A stretch of DNA of 22,393 bases from an uncultured Bacteroides sp. (GCF_902491285.1 NZ_CABUHK010000085.1:1-22393); one strand, 5' to 3'; counted from the first letter of the stretch, positions 1 to 7,662 are shown. Notes: generated from the letters alone by a model not told the origin. Numbers and translations are program-made.

Positions 1-97
1 ACAAATATAGGCATAGAACAACACAGGAAAAAAGGTTTTATAGGTTTTTCAGAGAAAAGCTGAAAAAAGTCAAAACTATGTAGAGATTATTGAGCGG

Positions 98-122
98 TTG
101 CCCTGACTTTAGCATCAGGCAA
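98..122. other. Small bulged hairpin upstream of first gene
   Basis: The arms TTGCCCTGA and TCAGGCAA pair with one bulged C around an eight-base loop. No T-run follows on the + strand, so it is at best a weak terminator of a gene lying left of the window. A second short inverted repeat (TTTTTCAG / CTGAAAAA) lies at 45-67. Otherwise nothing recognisable is seen in 1-178. Confidence 0.25.
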
Positions 123-178
123 ATTTCATCACAGCCAACTGTTAATCAAATCTCATTTGAATATTTTTATTTGAAATA

Positions 179-209
179 TTTGTTCACTCCTTAATTCCAG
201 CTATTTTTG
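179..209 (+). promoter_or_regulatory. Bacteroides-type promoter for the YjbR-like gene
   Basis: TTTG at 179-182 is followed after 19 bases by TATTTTTG at 202-209. This matches the Bacteroidales -33/-7 consensus (TTTG, 19-21 bases, TAnnTTTG). Transcription would start near 215, leaving a leader of about 23 bases before the ATG at 238. Confidence 0.7.
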
Positions 210-237
210 CATAGATAACCGAACATAAGAAAGCAAA

Positions 238-603
238 ATGAATATTGAAGATTTTAGAGAATACTGCCTGTCTTTTAAGGGAGTCCATGAAAAGATGCCG
301 TTTCCCAATGTGCCCGACAAATATAGCCGTGACGTTCTATGCTTTTATGTAGCAGACAAATGGTTCTGTTTCGTTAACATTGAGATTTTCGATTTTTGTT
401 GCATCAAATGTAACCCTGACGAATCCGGAGAACTGCAAACTGAATATGCCGGCATAAGACCGGGATGGCACATGAACAAGAAATATTGGATCAGTGTCTA
501 TTTCAACCAAGATGTACCTGATGAAAAAATCAAAGAGCTTATAAGCAACTCCTACGATATCGTAGTCAAAAGTTTGACAAAGAAGGAACGGGAAATGCTA
601 TAA
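238..603 (+). CDS. MmcQ/YjbR family protein
   Basis: This 121-residue protein has the length and layout of the YjbR/MmcQ family, whose members adopt a CyaY-like, double-wing DNA-binding fold. Visible family features are the N-terminal helix with the early phrase YCLSFKGVHEKMPF, a central strand pair around WFCFVNIE and IKCNPDE, the GIRPGWHMNKKYWISV segment typical of the family, and a C-terminal helix (LISNSYDIVVKSL). The biochemical role of these proteins is not established; nucleic-acid binding is inferred from the fold. The ATG at 238 fits the promoter and leader. It converges with the gene at 617-1102, with only 13 bases between the stop codons and no terminator hairpin visible there. Confidence 0.85.
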   Translation: MNIEDFREYCLSFKGVHEKMPFPNVPDKYSRDVLCFYVADKWFCFVNIEIFDFCCIKCNPDESGELQTEYAGIRPGWHMNKKYWISVYFNQDVPDEKIKELISNSYDIVVKSLTKKEREML

Positions 604-616
604 ATAAAGGAAGGAT

Positions 617-1102
617 TCAAAAACCTCCCAAACGTAAATCCTGTACTCTGTTGTCTTTCCAGAAAACAGTGAAATTATAATTTACACCACTATTCCTGTA
701 AAACACAATCTCCCAACTATCACTATATAGTACCGCCGGCACGATCGTATAGGGATAAAATTCATCCTGCCAGGATCCGTATATTTTTTCTTTATGTTTC
801 TGCTGGCTTTTGCTGGACAGCATGCTATCTAGTTGTTCTGCCATAGGTACCCAGTTCTGCAATAGCACCTGTAATTCCAATAATTGCCTGGAGAACGGAG
901 CAGAAGCGTCCCCTTCTATCAAGACAAGAGTTTCTACCGAGTAAAAGGGCAATTGCACTGTACCACTCCAAAGGTAGCATTTATCTCGCCACCAATCACA
1001 AACCTTACAGGTAAAGATGCCCAAACCTTCCACTTCATACTCTCTCTTAGTTCCAAACAACTCGTTTATCAGTGTTTTGAATACTTCCATTACTTTTCCC
1101 AT
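617..1102 (-). CDS. Hypothetical protein, unknown family
   Basis: I do not recognise this 161-residue protein. It has no signal peptide or membrane helix. It is rich in aromatic residues (DWWRDKCYLWSG, FYPYTIVPAVLYSDSWEIVFYR), suggesting a compact beta-rich cytoplasmic domain, with one long amphipathic helix around residues 65-95. A second in-frame ATG lies four codons downstream (1090). It is the last gene of the minus-strand run that starts at the nuclease or transporter, 61 bases after the membrane-protein gene. Small soluble proteins with this general layout are common among immunity-type proteins near secreted effectors, but that is only a guess from context. Confidence 0.7.
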   Translation of the reverse strand: MGKVMEVFKTLINELFGTKREYEVEGLGIFTCKVCDWWRDKCYLWSGTVQLPFYSVETLVLIEGDASAPFSRQLLELQVLLQNWVPMAEQLDSMLSSKSQQKHKEKIYGSWQDEFYPYTIVPAVLYSDSWEIVFYRNSGVNYNFTVFWKDNRVQDLRLGGF

Positions 1103-1163
1103 CGTTTCTTTTTTTTAGTATGCACTAACAATGTTACTATGATTTCGAGAATCTTGCTGCTTG

Positions 1164-1694
1164 CTATATGGCTGAGTTATGTCGTATTTTATAGTCTAAA
1201 CCTTTCAATACTCTATCCAATCTTTTTCTATATACCAAAGTGGTATATCCATTCTTAAATGAATCACGCAACACGGTAGAACCGTTTAAACCTATATGTT
1301 CAACATTTGTGAAACAGTCGATATCCCCTATGATAATAATACTATTTTTTAATTTATCTTTATCCGAATATGGTTTGATTTCTGTTTCATGCCCGCATTT
1401 ATAATACCAAATTCCCTTTATAGTATCTATCGGTAGCTTTTCCTGCTCAAAATGAGTTTTACTAATAATACCTTCATCCGAAAATATAACATTAGTAAAT
1501 GCCGGTTTATAATATTTGCAGGTAAACCATATCACACTTATAACCGATACCAGCAAAACAAGCATAGGGATAACATCAAGTGCATCAGCGAAAAGAAACA
1601 TAAGAAATAGAACAAGTAAGGCAATAGCCGAGATTACCATAATAACTTCAAGAATTTTACCGCCTACCATGTGGCTGAATTTTTGTGTATACAT
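1164..1694 (-). CDS. Two-helix membrane protein, unknown function
   Basis: The chosen start is the ATG at 1694, because the longer frame (to 1748) runs back into the preceding gene, whose stop is at 1714; this gives 176 residues. After a short N-terminus there are two hydrophobic stretches (about residues 13-35, EVIMVISAIALLVLFLMFLF, and 39-56, VIPMLVLLVSVISVIWF). A soluble domain follows, beginning FSDEGIISKTHFEQEKLPID and then IKGIWYYK. That helix pair followed by a strand-rich tail resembles bacterial PH-like (bPH/YcxB-type) membrane proteins, but the match is by layout only. It lies 19 bases behind the YD-repeat lipoprotein gene and is probably co-transcribed with it. Confidence 0.72.
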   Translation of the reverse strand: MYTQKFSHMVGGKILEVIMVISAIALLVLFLMFLFADALDVIPMLVLLVSVISVIWFTCKYYKPAFTNVIFSDEGIISKTHFEQEKLPIDTIKGIWYYKCGHETEIKPYSDKDKLKNSIIIIGDIDCFTNVEHIGLNGSTVLRDSFKNGYTTLVYRKRLDRVLKGLDYKIRHNSAI

Positions 1695-1713
1695 ATTGTT
1701 TGATTTTAACTTT

Positions 1714-2766
1714 TTATTCTTCGTAATAAGTAAAGACACGCTCGACATAAGGTTTTAATATACGACCGAGCCCTGTGCCAAAATCAACATAATCTTTAAA
1801 ATTCCTTGTTTCAATCCAGTTACCATTCGCATCATAGTCGTAGTCTTGGAAGTCTTTGTAGAGTATTTCAAATCCCGGCCGCTCGTCAATCGGTCGCCCT
1901 TGTTCATCGTATTTCTCTTGCACGATACTATTACGAACAACGGTTTTCAGTTTACCGTTCGGATAGTATTCACGTTTACACCAGGACTCTAACTCTTTAT
2001 TGCCTTCACCCTCAATCCTGTATTTTTCCACAACACGGTTACTATCACTGTATTCATAGATGAAATGCGTTTCCGGCATATCACAACTCAGCAAATCATA
2101 CACTTGAGTCTGAGCCAACAAACCATTCGTATCGTACTCATAGACTGTCTTGCCCGATAATTCCCCTATATTATAATATTCCCTCTTCTCTACCAACAAA
2201 TCATGTTCGTTATAATCATATTCGGTCATAGCCGGTTTGTAAATCGTGCCGTCAATCTGTTTGGTTCGGATAAGATTTCCTCTGTCGTCATAAGTGTTTA
2301 TCTCTCCATGGGAATCACTATACACAATTTCCAGCAATTTCCCGTCAGTATTATACTTACTGACAATCGTATTGTTAGTTTTCGGAAAGCTGAGTGTACA
2401 TGTATGTCCCCAAGTCTCATAGGCATAATCGGTCTTTCGGATACTATTTTCTTGTTTATCGTACTCGTTGCATTGAGCAAGATTGCCGTCGATATTGAAA
2501 TGAAAATGGTAGTGATGTATTCCGTCCTCTTCCCATTTCTCGCCTTTTTTGAATTTCACCGAGAAGAAAGACGATGCATTTTCCGGACGATAATAATAGA
2601 TATCCAACGTTTTGACTTTTCCGTTCAACCCCATTCTGCTTTTGTCGTTATTGACAGAATCTATTGTCGGGGGAATGTATTTCAAAGGAGATTGTCGGCA
2701 ACCTGCAAATATCGATATAATCAAACTTCCTAAAATAACAACGACTACAACGGCTTTATTTTTCAT
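1714..2766 (-). CDS. Lipoprotein with YD/RHS-like repeats
   Basis: The start is placed at the ATG at 2766 (350 residues). The longer frame begins with a GTG at 2796 that sits inside the -7 promoter box. The N-terminus is MKNK, a hydrophobic stretch and a lipobox-like IFAGC with Cys23, so a surface or periplasmic lipoprotein is expected. Residues from about 70 on carry repeated tyrosine-aspartate units: YNTDGKLLEIVYS, YDDRGNLIRTKQ, YDYNEHDLLVEKREYY, YEYDTNGLLAQTQ, YEYSDSNRVVEKY, YYPNGKLKTVV, YDEQGRPIDE and YDYDANGNWIETR. These are the YD/RHS-type repeats that wrap into beta-shells in large toxins, but this protein is short and has no toxin tail. Its role is unknown; adhesion or packaging is possible. 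Confidence 0.82.
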   Translation of the reverse strand: MKNKAVVVVVILGSLIISIFAGCRQSPLKYIPPTIDSVNNDKSRMGLNGKVKTLDIYYYRPENASSFFSVKFKKGEKWEEDGIHHYHFHFNIDGNLAQCNEYDKQENSIRKTDYAYETWGHTCTLSFPKTNNTIVSKYNTDGKLLEIVYSDSHGEINTYDDRGNLIRTKQIDGTIYKPAMTEYDYNEHDLLVEKREYYNIGELSGKTVYEYDTNGLLAQTQVYDLLSCDMPETHFIYEYSDSNRVVEKYRIEGEGNKELESWCKREYYPNGKLKTVVRNSIVQEKYDEQGRPIDERPGFEILYKDFQDYDYDANGNWIETRNFKDYVDFGTGLGRILKPYVERVFTYYEE

Positions 2767-2795
2767 GTTTTCTTGTGTGTTACAATGTTTCGACA

Positions 2796-2803
2796 CAAAG
2801 ATA
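2796..2803 (-). promoter_or_regulatory. -7 box upstream of the YD-repeat lipoprotein
   Basis: On the minus strand the sequence reads TATCTTTG, a full match to TAnnTTTG. A T-rich TTTT lies 19 bases upstream in place of TTTG. Transcription would begin near 2790, about 24 bases before the ATG at 2766. This suggests the lipoprotein and the genes after it can be expressed separately from the nuclease cluster. Confidence 0.5.
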
Positions 2804-2844
2804 ACAAAACAGAACCAGTTCTAAAATATAACTGACGTAAAAGA

Positions 2845-3162
2845 TTACTTTCGTGTTATTATAATATCATCAAAGCATAGTTCCAATGACTGATTATCGG
2901 GTTTGTACTCCGTCCAATCTTTCGGATCACTACTTTCGTTGTCTACCATTAAATGATAATAAGAAAAGCCAGAGTGTGGATCAGGCAATCTATGAATCTT
3001 ATAGTTCCCCACAGTTGCCAACTCATTATCTTCAACGACTTTCAGCCAGCCTAAAGCTTTGTCTATCTGTTGAAGATGAGATAATTTATCCTGCTCGCCT
3101 TGTTTTAAAGCGTCAACAGTCTTTGTCCTTTCGTTTTGTAATAACTCTATTACATCTTTCAT
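2845..3162 (-). CDS. Hypothetical protein, coupled to upstream gene
   Basis: Unrecognised protein of 105 residues from the ATG at 3162. An alternative ATG at 3171 adds three residues. The 3162 start gives an ATGA overlap with the stop of the upstream gene and has GGAA a few bases before it, so translational coupling is likely. The first 45 residues form a charged helix with coiled-coil character (VIELLQNERTKTVDALKQG, LSHLQQIDKALGWLKVVED). The remainder looks strand-rich (YKIHRLPDPHSGFSYYHLMV). There is no signal peptide or membrane helix. The overlap with the 328-residue neighbour suggests the two products act together. Confidence 0.7.
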   Translation of the reverse strand: MKDVIELLQNERTKTVDALKQGEQDKLSHLQQIDKALGWLKVVEDNELATVGNYKIHRLPDPHSGFSYYHLMVDNESSDPKDWTEYKPDNQSLELCFDDIIITRK

Positions 3163-4142
3163 GATTTCCATTCGGTTAGTATTGAATTAAAATCTTCAAG
3201 CATCAAGTCAAAGTCATAATCCAGTTTCTTCTTTTTCAGCCTGTCGGTTGCGTAGTTTAGAGCAAGCAGAATATATTCGCTTAACTTTAATTTCTGTTCG
3301 GCATGACTTAATTCACTGAATTCTTTCTCAAGGTTTAGTCCGATCCTAATTTTCCCGGTATCTGCCCTGAATGGTCCAAATTCAAAACGATTGCGAAGGA
3401 AATATCCATTCTTCTCTATTTCTTGCTTGGTAAACATAGTGAGCAGTGTCCGATAGAAATCTTTTTGTTTCAATTTCAACTTTTCATCGGCAATGATATA
3501 GTTTGTTTTACAATGGTCGTGGTCATAATAACTATACGAACAATTAATTATAATTCGATTAATAGCGCGCCCGTATATTTCGGGGCGCATCCTTCTATCC
3601 AACTCCGGTTTCAGTTCTTTGTCAACGCTCTCGATTACCGCCTTGGAGTTTTCATAACAGTTACCAATTGTCCGCTTTATCCAAACCGGATTTTTAGGAA
3701 TCCAGTTTCTCTGGCTTTCAAGCCTTATATCCTGTATATCTTCCTTTATCTCATATTCCCAAGATACGGATTGCTTTTGATTCGGGTCGTCAGGACTGAA
3801 ATAATAACTTGTTCTTCCCTGCTCCATAGTAAAACCGTTGACTCTTTTCGACCAAATGGCATCAACAAAACGAGTTTCTCCAAATTTATTTTGAAAACAA
3901 GTCGCGGGATTTCCATTAAAGAATTGTCCTCGCAATGCTTCGACAGGTTCGTGATTTCCCCAGCCGATAATAGCCAGGCTCTCGCAAAGACGAACGGCTT
4001 TGTTCCACTCTTCCGCATTTTTATAATCCGCATATTTCAGAAATCCGGCAAACAAGCGTTCGCGCAACTGTTCTATCTCCGATTGAGTCTGCAAAAATTC
4101 TTCCAGCTCTTTTAAGTCTTCTATTTCAAATATTTCCTCCAT
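3159..4142 (-). CDS. Hypothetical protein of about 328 residues
   Basis: I cannot assign a family. The start is placed at the ATG at 4142 (MEEIFEIEDLKELEEFLQ). The frame is open to 4205, but the extra stretch looks like leader, and A/G-rich sequence precedes 4142. The protein is soluble and charged. It has an acidic helical N-terminus (about 1-45), a middle with many aromatic and Asn/Trp residues (IIGWGNHEPVEALRG, GRTSYYFSPDDPNQ, NWIPKNPVWIKRT), and a helical, lysine-rich C-terminus (EYILLALNYATDRLKKKK). No catalytic motif is evident. Its last bases overlap the next gene (ATGA at 3159-3162). It follows the PDDEXK nuclease gene by 94 bases on the same strand, so a functional link to the nuclease is possible but unproven. 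Confidence 0.72.
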   Translation of the reverse strand: MEEIFEIEDLKELEEFLQTQSEIEQLRERLFAGFLKYADYKNAEEWNKAVRLCESLAIIGWGNHEPVEALRGQFFNGNPATCFQNKFGETRFVDAIWSKRVNGFTMEQGRTSYYFSPDDPNQKQSVSWEYEIKEDIQDIRLESQRNWIPKNPVWIKRTIGNCYENSKAVIESVDKELKPELDRRMRPEIYGRAINRIIINCSYSYYDHDHCKTNYIIADEKLKLKQKDFYRTLLTMFTKQEIEKNGYFLRNRFEFGPFRADTGKIRIGLNLEKEFSELSHAEQKLKLSEYILLALNYATDRLKKKKLDYDFDLMLEDFNSILTEWKS

Positions 4143-4236
4143 CGCTTTTTCTTTTTTAGTTCCGATGTTCAGTTTTAGACATTCTGCAGAAATAGCAAAA
4201 GACAATTACCTGCAAAAAAGGAACAAGGCTTTCACT

Positions 4237-5340
4237 TTACAATAGTTTTTTCAGTTCCTCAATATCAGGCAGGGCGTTACGAAGTCGTTCCGGCATATCT
4301 TTGGATGTACGATAAGTAGCAACCCCCATCGGCTTGTTATAATCACGAACTGCAAATTCTACAAAGGTTTGATTCATTTCCCTGCAAAGGATTATTCCAA
4401 TAGAGGGATTCTCATGCGGCTTTCTGATATATGTATCTAAGGCAGATAGGTAAGTATTCAGTTGCCCCAAATAAGATGTGCGGAATTTTCCGGATTTCAA
4501 CTCGACCGCGACCAACGAATTAAGTTCCCGATTGAAAAAGAGCAAATCAATGAACATTTCCTCCCCTGCAACCTCCATGCGATATTGATTGCCGATAAAA
4601 CTGAAATCTTGCCCAAAGGTCATGATAAACTTCTTCACGTTAGCAACAATTGCCTTTTCTACTATTTTTTCGTCTAAATTTTCCTCCTGCTCATTCAGTT
4701 CCTCTACATTGATGAAATCAAGCAAGTATTCATCTTTGAATGAACAAACAGCTTTTAATGCTTGCTTGGCATCGGGGAATGTTTGTGCAAAATTGTTAGG
4801 TAAAGCTCCCTGATGGCTGTATAGGTCTGCTTTTAAGTAATCCCTTAAAGTGTATTTACTCCAATAGCGAGTGGCGCACTCATGTATATAAAACAATCGT
4901 GCTTCCAAAGTCTTAACTTTGGCTATGATTTCTATGTGATGACTAAAGCCAATTGAAAGAAAATCAGACCAGTTAAATTCGGCAGCCATTGGCTGCCGAA
5001 TTTCTATGAGAAGCAATTTTTCATCCAACTCCAAATCGGCAGCCAATGGCTGCTGATTTAAAATGAGTTCCCATTCTTCATAAAATTGCCGCATATTTTT
5101 AATGCTTCGAGTTGAAAATCCCCTTAGTCCCGGCAACTCTTTCTGTAACAGAGAAGATATCTGTTCAATTGCACCTTTCCCCCAAAAGCCTGTACGGGAA
5201 TTTTCCGACACATAACGTCCGATACCGTAATAAAGAGACAACTGTTCCTTGTTTACCGATGCGGCCGCACGATACTGACTGCGTAGAATAGCTTCTTTTA
5301 TATTCTTTACCGCTTCTCTATAATTCTGATTTATATCCAT
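4237..5340 (-). CDS. PDDEXK nuclease, DUF1016/YhcG family
   Basis: This 367-residue protein matches the YhcG (DUF1016) family over its full length. The N-terminal domain (about 1-135) has LSLYYGIGRYVSENS, GWGKG-like FWGKGAIEQIS, and RSIKNMRQFYEEW. The C-terminal PD-(D/E)xK domain has FIDLLFFNREL followed by VAVELKSGKF (Asp, then Glu-x-Lys) and the family phrase SIGIILCREMNQTFVEF. Members are predicted DNA endonucleases, often found near restriction-modification or mobile DNA, and their physiological role is mostly untested. The region of residues 96-122 is encoded by two near-identical DNA palindromes. It starts 21 bases after the transporter stop on the same strand. No methylase or integrase gene lies nearby in this window. 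Confidence 0.9.
   Translation of the reverse strand: MDINQNYREAVKNIKEAILRSQYRAAASVNKEQLSLYYGIGRYVSENSRTGFWGKGAIEQISSLLQKELPGLRGFSTRSIKNMRQFYEEWELILNQQPLAADLELDEKLLLIEIRQPMAAEFNWSDFLSIGFSHHIEIIAKVKTLEARLFYIHECATRYWSKYTLRDYLKADLYSHQGALPNNFAQTFPDAKQALKAVCSFKDEYLLDFINVEELNEQEENLDEKIVEKAIVANVKKFIMTFGQDFSFIGNQYRMEVAGEEMFIDLLFFNRELNSLVAVELKSGKFRTSYLGQLNTYLSALDTYIRKPHENPSIGIILCREMNQTFVEFAVRDYNKPMGVATYRTSKDMPERLRNALPDIEELKKLL
4975..5003. repeat. In-frame palindrome copy 1 (perfect)
   Basis: Arms of 14 bases (AAATTCGGCAGCCA / TGGCTGCCGAATTT) are perfectly complementary around a single central T. In the minus-strand gene it encodes IRQPMAAEF. It shares its core GGCAGCCA-w-TGGCTGC with the copy at 5033-5059. 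Confidence 0.9.
5033..5059. repeat. In-frame palindrome copy 2 (one mismatch)
   Basis: Arms of 13 bases (AAATCGGCAGCCA / TGGCTGCTGATTT) surround a central A, with one mismatch that would be a G-U pair in RNA. It encodes QQPLAADL of the nuclease. Only 29 bases separate it from copy 1. Confidence 0.88.
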
Positions 5341-5361
5341 TACGATTCTTTGTCTAACGTC

Positions 5362-6264
5362 TTACGCTTGATTTTTCAATTCATTCTTTCTCTTTTTCCA
5401 CAACTGCCACGAATTAATAATATTCTGCCACAACACATACGAACCCGGAGCAACAGCAGATAACGGATTGAGATAGGTATGCGCCATCCAAATAGCCAGA
5501 ATCGTATTCTTCTGTCCCAATGCCTGCCCACCACTGATGCGGTCATTATAGGCAGAACCGATAGTTTTCCCCAGGAAGAACTGCAAACAACAAGCTACCA
5601 AGGCTCCAACAGCAATCATGATTTCAGTAAAGCCGTCAGCAGGGTCATTGAGCAATGAATATAATGTCTGAGCCGTCACGATGGCTAACGAAACAGCCCA
5701 CAAGTAGAAAGCTAATTCATGGTAACCCAACAGTTTCTGATGTACTTTCGGCAGACACTTACCCAACAGCCATGCAACCAAGAACGGACAAATCAACAAC
5801 GGAAATACCTTACCCAAAATAACAAGAAACGCCTCCAAAAAAGTGACATCGGGATGCACCTCCACCAAAGGAAAAAGAACAGGCACGGCAACAGCCGCTC
5901 CGATATTGGCAAGCAACGTATAAGTAGTCAAGCTAGCCGCACTGCCGCCCAACTTGGAAGTTATCACCGCAGCAGCCGTAGCAGTCGGGCAAATAATACA
6001 AACCATCACACCTTCCGCCACAATCTTATCGAACCGGTAGAGCAGCAGATAAGCCGCCAACGCGCCGCCAATCTGAATCAGCAACAGCCACGCATGTAGA
6101 GGTTTAGGCTTCAAATCGCATGGAGACACCTTACAGAAAGTCAGCAGTAACATCGTAAAAATAAGATAGGGAGTCAGGAAAGAAAGACTGATGAACAGTG
6201 GATACCCCACGGCACCTACCAACATGGCAATAGGTAATGTCCAATTCTTCAAAAACTTAAGCAT
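5362..6264 (-). CDS. BASS family (bile acid:sodium symporter-like) transporter
   Basis: Polytopic membrane protein of 300 residues from the ATG at 6264 (MLKFLKNWTLPIAMLVGAVGY); the extra upstream codons lie in probable leader. It contains roughly nine or ten hydrophobic segments. Family hallmarks are VMVCIICPTATAAAVITSKLGG, where the conserved CPTA motif lies at a helix break of the transport core, and the late segment GQALGQKNTILAIWMAH, matching the second conserved core helix. BASS proteins are inner-membrane sodium-coupled carriers for bile acids, pantoate, pyruvate or other organic anions. The substrate cannot be read from the sequence. Divergent from the amidase gene, with 141 bases between the two start codons. 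Confidence 0.88.
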   Translation of the reverse strand: MLKFLKNWTLPIAMLVGAVGYPLFISLSFLTPYLIFTMLLLTFCKVSPCDLKPKPLHAWLLLIQIGGALAAYLLLYRFDKIVAEGVMVCIICPTATAAAVITSKLGGSAASLTTYTLLANIGAAVAVPVLFPLVEVHPDVTFLEAFLVILGKVFPLLICPFLVAWLLGKCLPKVHQKLLGYHELAFYLWAVSLAIVTAQTLYSLLNDPADGFTEIMIAVGALVACCLQFFLGKTIGSAYNDRISGGQALGQKNTILAIWMAHTYLNPLSAVAPGSYVLWQNIINSWQLWKKRKNELKNQA

Positions 6265-6289
6265 CGTCGTATATTTTAGCTTCGGAGCG

Positions 6290-6297
6290 CAAAGTAA
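6290..6297 (-). promoter_or_regulatory. Possible -7 box for the transporter
   Basis: The minus strand reads TTACTTTG followed by C, one mismatch from TAnnTTTG, and would place the transcript start about 20 bases before the ATG at 6264. No good TTTG -33 element is seen at the right distance, so this is tentative. Confidence 0.3.
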
Positions 6298-6382
6298 CGG
6301 AGATTTCAGGAAAAAAGCTATCATTATACCGAAAAAAACACAAAACTTAATAGCAAATCATGAGTTTTCTACAAATTTCTAC

Positions 6383-6390
6383 TACATTTG
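6383..6390 (+). promoter_or_regulatory. -7 box directly upstream of the amidase
   Basis: TACATTTG followed by C is a full TAnnTTTG match. It ends only 15 bases before the ATG at 6406, so the leader would be under about 12 bases. The -33 element is weak. The longer TTG-initiated frame from 6388 would start inside this box, which supports the ATG at 6406. Confidence 0.45.
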
Positions 6391-6405
6391 CACCGTATTA
6401 CAAAT

Positions 6406-7662
6406 ATGAAACTGAATAGACCATACATAGTATATATATGCATTTGCCTTTGGCTACTTTTTCTCCCCTCATGTACCAGCCATTTATGGGGGAAAGATTT
6501 TGTTGTAGTTATTGATGCCGGACACGGCGGGCATGACCCCGGCGCCATAGGCAAAACTGCCAAAGAGAAAAACATCAATCTGAGCGTTGCCCTGAAGGTG
6601 GGAAACCTGATAAAAAACAACTGCGATGACGTCAAAGTGATTTACACCCGCAGCAAAGATGTTTTCATTCCTCTGGCACGACGGGCAGAAATAGCGAACA
6701 ACGCGAAAGCTGACCTTTTCATCTCTATTCATACCAACGCACTGGCAAACAACCGCACAGCAAAAGGTGCATCTACCTGGACGCTGGGGTTGGCTAAATC
6801 GGATGCCAATCTAGAGGTCGCCAAACGGGAGAACTCCGTGATTCTTTACGAAAGCGATTATCAAACAAGATATGCCGGTTTTAACCCGAATTCTGCCGAG
6901 TCATATATTATATTTGAATTCATGCAAGACAAATATATGGAACAGAGTGTACACTTGGCTTCACTGATGCAGAAACAATTCCGCCATACCTGCAAACGGG
7001 CAGACCGCGGAGTGCATCAAGCAGGATTCCTTGTCCTGAAAGCAAGTGCGATGCCGAGCATCCTGATAGAACTAGGATTCATCTCTACCCCCGAGGAAGA
7101 GCGTTATCTGAGTTCCGAAGCAGGAGCCTCAACCATGGCAAAAGGTATTTATCATGCTTTCCTGAATTATAAAAGAGAACACGAGATACGCCTTACAGGA
7201 GTCAGCAAGACGATTATCCCGACTGAACGGGAAGAAAACGATGCTCCGGCAATTGCACAAAAAGACACAGAAAGCGTGACAGCCCCTCAGCAGAAGGAAT
7301 TATTGGCAGAAGCCAGGACAAAACCTGCTTCGGCAACAAAAACGACAACAAACCGTCCGATTGCATCGCAAAGCACAACCAATGACAGTGAAATTACGTT
7401 TAAGATACAGATACTCACCTCCTCCAAACCTCTCGCCAAAAACGACAAACGGCTGAAAGGACTGAAAGGTGTGGATTATTATAAGGAAAAGGGCATATAC
7501 AAATATACATATGGCGCCTCCGGTGATTACAACAAAGTGTTACGCACAAAACGTACCATTACGCCGCAATTCAAAGACGCTTTCATCATCGCTTTCCGGA
7601 ACGGGGAGAAAATGAACGTCAACGAAGCAATCGCTGAATTTAAAAAGAGAAAAAAGAAATAA
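6406..7662 (+). CDS. N-acetylmuramoyl-L-alanine amidase (Amidase_3)
   Basis: Zinc hydrolase of 418 residues that removes stem peptides from peptidoglycan in the periplasm. An N-terminal hydrophobic signal (about 7-22) ends LPSC at Cys23, either a poor lipobox (Pro at -2) or a normal signal-peptidase site. The Amidase_3 domain spans about 32-255. It has zinc ligands His40 in VIDAGHGGHDPGA, Glu54 in KEKNINL and His109 in FISIHTN, and the catalytic Glu222 in SILIELGF. A low-complexity Thr/Lys linker (about 265-325) leads to a C-terminal SPOR-like module (about 327-418, FKIQILTSSKPL then YKYTYGASGDYNKV), which in other cell-wall hydrolases binds denuded glycan at the septum. The MCE gene follows after 13 bases. 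Confidence 0.93.
   Translation: MKLNRPYIVYICICLWLLFLPSCTSHLWGKDFVVVIDAGHGGHDPGAIGKTAKEKNINLSVALKVGNLIKNNCDDVKVIYTRSKDVFIPLARRAEIANNAKADLFISIHTNALANNRTAKGASTWTLGLAKSDANLEVAKRENSVILYESDYQTRYAGFNPNSAESYIIFEFMQDKYMEQSVHLASLMQKQFRHTCKRADRGVHQAGFLVLKASAMPSILIELGFISTPEEERYLSSEAGASTMAKGIYHAFLNYKREHEIRLTGVSKTIIPTEREENDAPAIAQKDTESVTAPQQKELLAEARTKPASATKTTTNRPIASQSTTNDSEITFKIQILTSSKPLAKNDKRLKGLKGVDYYKEKGIYKYTYGASGDYNKVLRTKRTITPQFKDAFIIAFRNGEKMNVNEAIAEFKKRKKK

Noticed and set aside
884..1258. Open frame of 124 codons on the + strand
   Set aside because: It crosses two minus-strand genes and the gap between them, with no start context or recognisable features.
3423..4115. Open frame of 230 codons on the + strand inside the 328-residue gene
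   Set aside because: Hydrophobic, Ile/Phe-rich antisense reading; the minus-strand frame has normal composition, an overlap with the next gene and consistent operon direction.
4237..5340. Part of a type I restriction-modification system
   Set aside because: DUF1016 nucleases often accompany such loci, but no hsdM, hsdS or hsdR-like gene is present in the window.
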